A DNA stretch of 9,460 nt, taken from NCBI GenBank assembly GCA_030613745.1, contig JAUWLK010000090.1:1-9460 (forward strand), read 5' to 3'. Under the pieces are notes generated by a model. That model worked only from the letters and a program-made list of their open reading frames with translations, ran no database searches and was not told where the DNA came from. Shown here one piece after another: positions 7,325-9,460 of this stretch. How positions within the stretch are numbered: the stretch's first letter is position 1; each line of letters opens with the position of its first letter. The position numbers and the translations under genes were made by a program. Origin of the DNA: Flavobacteriaceae bacterium. Its GTDB lineage: Bacteria; Bacteroidota; Bacteroidia; Flavobacteriales; Flavobacteriaceae.

Positions 7325-7332
7325 TATATTTG
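7325..7332 (+). promoter_or_regulatory. Candidate integrase promoter, -7 box
   Basis: TATATTTG matches TAnnTTTG exactly. Transcription would begin near 7338, downstream of the TTG at 7330, which would exclude that codon as the start on this transcript and favour the TTG at 7354. No TTG is present at the -33 distance; the tandem repeats at 7288-7309 cover that region. Confidence 0.4.
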
Positions 7333-9063
7333 ATAATATTAAATAAATCAATTTTGAAAAGAAGTATAGATAGAACAAAATCCTTAAAAAAATATGGATG
7401 GAGTGAGACTGAACAAGAACAATTTTTTCGTCATATTCATCAAGTTATTGGTGATAAATTCAAGGGAACATTCACCATATTAAAAGTAAAGGGTAAATGG
7501 TATTGGTATTACAAATTCAGTAGTAACAGAATATCTCCAAGAACAAAGTATCTATGTGGATGTGAGATGAAAGAAAACACAAATGAAACTTCTTTTCAAC
7601 ACGCAACACAAATCTTTTTAGAAAAAATAAATCATAATTTTTCTAATAAAAATATCATTGAAACAAATTTGGGTAAATACATTGATGAATTTTTACAAAC
7701 CTGTATGAAAGAAGGTGGACTAATTTATAAGCTTAAGGGTAAAGGTAAAAATAAATATTTAGCAATTGTAGATAATGATGAAGTAACCTCAATCAAGAAC
7801 AGTAGTACAATGAGAAGGCATGTATTGGTTCTAAAAGAGTTCAAAGAATATTGTTTAGAAAACAATATAAAAACCATTTCAGTCGGAAAACAAGAGAAAT
7901 TCAGAATAATTTTTAGAGATTATTTTGAGTTATTAAAAAGTAGAAAAAAGAAAAATAGAAATGGCATGGAAGTGGGTAAATCAACCTTATCAAGGGCATC
8001 TGTAAAACTCCACTTACAATCAATTAGGATGTTCATTGAGTGGTTAGTTAAGGCTAAAAGTGAGTATGGTAAAGGTCTATTCAAAGAAAACCCAATTTCA
8101 ACGGATTACCTAAATTTATTATTGAACAATTCTTTTGGAAAAAATCAAAGTAACACACAAAGATTATTTGATGACTTTTCAAAAGTAAATTACGAAAAAT
8201 CATTAGAAGAATGTCAAAACTATATAAGAACAATTTGGAATTTGTATTGTAGATATAAAGGAGATAGAGAAAAAATACGAGAAGAACGTTTTTCATATAA
8301 TGAGAAATTGAAGGATGGTTCATTGAGTGGTAAAAAACACAAAAATCAACCAAAAGAATTGATAGTTATGAGTGATGTTGTATTTTTTGTTTCATTTATA
8401 CAATTAGGTTACGGAACAAGAATTACAGAGATTTTACAATCTTACAGGAACCGAGAGGCATGGAAAAAACACCAAACCAATACAGAAGTTTCTTCATATT
8501 TCACACAAGAAAAAGGTGAAGATGGAGAAATGGATTATTACAAATTAAATATCGTGAATTCTAAGAAAAAGGATAGAACCGTTCCAATAAATGACACAAT
8601 ATATTCATGGCACAAACCACCAAAGGGTATTCCATGTAGAAAAACAGGTTATGAAAAATATGATTCATATGAAACCAATATAATTGATGTTATATTTGAA
8701 CTATTTTACCCAATAGACCACCCTAAAACATTTCCTTCACCGAACCGTATTGAAAAAAATGATAAAGGTTATTCAACCAATTATTACCTTAATCTTTTCA
8801 AAGAAAAATTAGTGAAAAGTGAAGAATATAATTGGGAAAGTAGAGGTATTAACTCTACACACCATCTTCGTTCATATTTTATAAGTTATTTGTGTAGTAA
8901 AAAAGATGTAAAAATGGAAAGCATAATTACAATCACGGGACAATCAGCAAATACTGTGATGAAGTATTATATTAGGTTCAACACAAGGGATATGTTGGAT
9001 ACTTTAGCTAATATAGACCTGAAAACCGTTATACGAAATAACAAAACTAACCTAAATCAGTAG
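7330..9063 (+). CDS. Large tyrosine recombinase (integrase) of the inserted element
   Basis: The protein is a tyrosine recombinase that would integrate and excise the element. From the TTG at 7330 it has 577 residues, longer than the usual 380-420. Residues about 20-75 hold an arm-type DNA-binding region (GKWYWYYKF, then TKYLCGC). About 155-245 form a helical core-binding (SAM-like) domain. The catalytic domain begins near 340: Arg364 in GYGTRITEI, candidate Lys412-414 in the basic turn SKKKDRTVPI, His511 and Arg514 in THHLRSYF, and Tyr547 in GQSANTVMKYY. The usual second His or Trp is Gln538 (GQS in place of GHS). The start is unsure: there is no in-frame ATG before 7567, and the frame is open from 7249. 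TTG at 7330 or 7354 are the options, the latter favoured if the 7325 promoter is used. It is in the same frame as the miaB fragment but separated by two stops, so no fusion protein is made. Confidence 0.85.
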   Translation: MIILNKSILKRSIDRTKSLKKYGWSETEQEQFFRHIHQVIGDKFKGTFTILKVKGKWYWYYKFSSNRISPRTKYLCGCEMKENTNETSFQHATQIFLEKINHNFSNKNIIETNLGKYIDEFLQTCMKEGGLIYKLKGKGKNKYLAIVDNDEVTSIKNSSTMRRHVLVLKEFKEYCLENNIKTISVGKQEKFRIIFRDYFELLKSRKKKNRNGMEVGKSTLSRASVKLHLQSIRMFIEWLVKAKSEYGKGLFKENPISTDYLNLLLNNSFGKNQSNTQRLFDDFSKVNYEKSLEECQNYIRTIWNLYCRYKGDREKIREERFSYNEKLKDGSLSGKKHKNQPKELIVMSDVVFFVSFIQLGYGTRITEILQSYRNREAWKKHQTNTEVSSYFTQEKGEDGEMDYYKLNIVNSKKKDRTVPINDTIYSWHKPPKGIPCRKTGYEKYDSYETNIIDVIFELFYPIDHPKTFPSPNRIEKNDKGYSTNYYLNLFKEKLVKSEEYNWESRGINSTHHLRSYFISYLCSKKDVKMESIITITGQSANTVMKYYIRFNTRDMLDTLANIDLKTVIRNNKTNLNQ

Positions 9064-9139
9064 GGGAAAATCAACTTAAACGAAGTATAAAATACCAACC
9101 AATACGAGAACTACATTCTAATTTAATTGTACAGTATAA

Positions 9140-9162
9140 TTTATGGTTTCTCATACCATAAA
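9140..9162. repeat. Perfect palindrome downstream of the integrase
   Basis: TTTATGGT (9140-9147) and ACCATAAA (9155-9162) form an eight-base perfect stem with a seven-base loop. It lies 77 bases past the integrase stop. There is no T tract immediately after it on either strand. It may be a weak terminator for the integrase or a protein-binding dyad. Confidence 0.4.
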
Positions 9163-9193
9163 CTATCATAATTAAATTTTGATATACTCCTGA

Positions 9194-9213
9194 ATACTAA
9201 CTATCGTTAGTAT
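9194..9213. terminator. Palindrome between convergent genes, possible bidirectional terminator
   Basis: ATACTAAC (9194-9201) and GTTAGTAT (9206-9213) form a perfect eight-base stem with a four-base TATC loop. It ends eight bases past the stop of the minus-strand gene at 9221 and faces the end of the integrase, the usual place for a shared terminator. Neither side has a proper T run, so function is uncertain. Confidence 0.4.
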
Positions 9214-9220
9214 ATTAAAT

Positions 9221-9445
9221 TCACCATTCTTTTCTTCTATAAGTTTCAAAGTATTTTTTATCAAACATATCTCTTGTATTTGTAGAACTGATAATAGAAT
9301 TTAATTCTTGGTCGTATTCAATTCTTATAGAAGTTAAAGTACTAAGTGTTCTTTCTTCAATTTCATTTTTACTTAGAATTCTTAGAATATGTTTATCAAG
9401 TAAATAAATTACTTTACTGATGTTTTTAGTGTTATTCATTTTCAT
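9221..9445 (-). CDS. Small hypothetical protein of the inserted element
   Basis: The frame encodes about 74 residues from the ATG at 9445 (MKMNNTKNISKVIYLLDKH). A second ATG lies at 9439. A TTG at 9457 would add four residues, and the frame is still open at the window edge, so the gene could extend to the right. The protein is charged, apparently soluble, without signal peptide or membrane segment, and probably mostly helical (IYLLDKHILRILSKNEIEE, then IRIEYDQELNSII). It ends with the basic FETYRRKEW. I recognise no family. It converges on the integrase gene, and by position is cargo or a regulator of the element. Confidence 0.5.
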   Translation of the reverse strand: MKMNNTKNISKVIYLLDKHILRILSKNEIEERTLSTLTSIRIEYDQELNSIISSTNTRDMFDKKYFETYRRKEW

Positions 9446-9460
9446 TACCCAATTCAATTT

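Larger units (their letters stand above)
7228..9460 (+). mobile_element. Left part of an integrated element inside miaB (right end not in window)
   Basis: The element is inferred from the broken miaB frame, the attachment-like repeats at the junction, a tyrosine recombinase beginning about 100 bases inside, and an unrecognised gene facing it. No sequence resembling the rest of miaB (ESYGC onward) is found up to 9460, so at least 2.2 kb has been inserted and the element continues to the right. The type (prophage, integrative conjugative element, genomic island) cannot be told from what is here: no structural, relaxase or transfer genes are visible. Confidence 0.65.

Noticed and set aside
8081..8353. 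Open frame of 90 codons on the minus strand
   Set aside because: It lies entirely inside the integrase, antisense, and has a low-complexity Phe/Leu/Tyr-rich product; a shadow frame.
7138..9063. Fusion of the MiaB N-terminus to the integrase, as both are in the same frame
   Set aside because: TAA codons at 7234 and 7246 separate the two in that frame, so no fusion protein is expected.
9064..9220. Searched for the right end of the element and the remainder of miaB
   Set aside because: No sequence encoding ESYGC or copying the CTATTTATAG junction is found, so the element does not end in this window.

Overview
The window is AT-rich bacterial DNA that looks like Flavobacteriia (Bacteroidetes), most probably Flavobacteriaceae. 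The evidence is a GldK gliding/type IX secretion lipoprotein, TAnnTTTG-type promoter boxes, a zinc-finger-less topoisomerase I with a Lys-rich tail, and the gene order gldK / arginase-family protein / topA, which I recall as conserved in this group.

Positions 1-6663 are chromosomal backbone, all on the minus strand. In order of transcription they are an LVIVD-repeat surface-type lipoprotein (5416-6663), topA (2742-5243), an arginase/formimidoylglutamase-fold protein that has lost several metal ligands (1429-2586), and gldK (from 1280, running off the left edge). Hairpin terminators follow the lipoprotein gene and topA.

Positions 6664-7137 are a divergent intergenic region. It ends in a clear flavobacterial promoter (7113-7120) with a perfect dyad just upstream. 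That promoter drives a 32-codon reading frame (7138-7236) whose first ~29 codons look like the N-terminus of MiaB, the tRNA methylthiotransferase. The frame breaks off immediately before the place where the first Fe-S cysteine motif (ESYGC) should come. The simplest reading is that a mobile element has inserted into the 5' end of miaB.

From about 7228 to the right edge the sequence is read as the left part of that element. It holds inverted and direct repeats typical of an integrase attachment region (7218-7309), a large atypical tyrosine recombinase (about 7330-9063) with no ATG start, two palindromes, and the 3' part or whole of an unrecognised small gene facing it (9221-9445). The right end of the element and the rest of miaB lie outside the window. 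The most interesting hypothesis is that integration and excision switch a tRNA-modification gene off and on, with the recombinase possibly transcribed from the captured miaB promoter.
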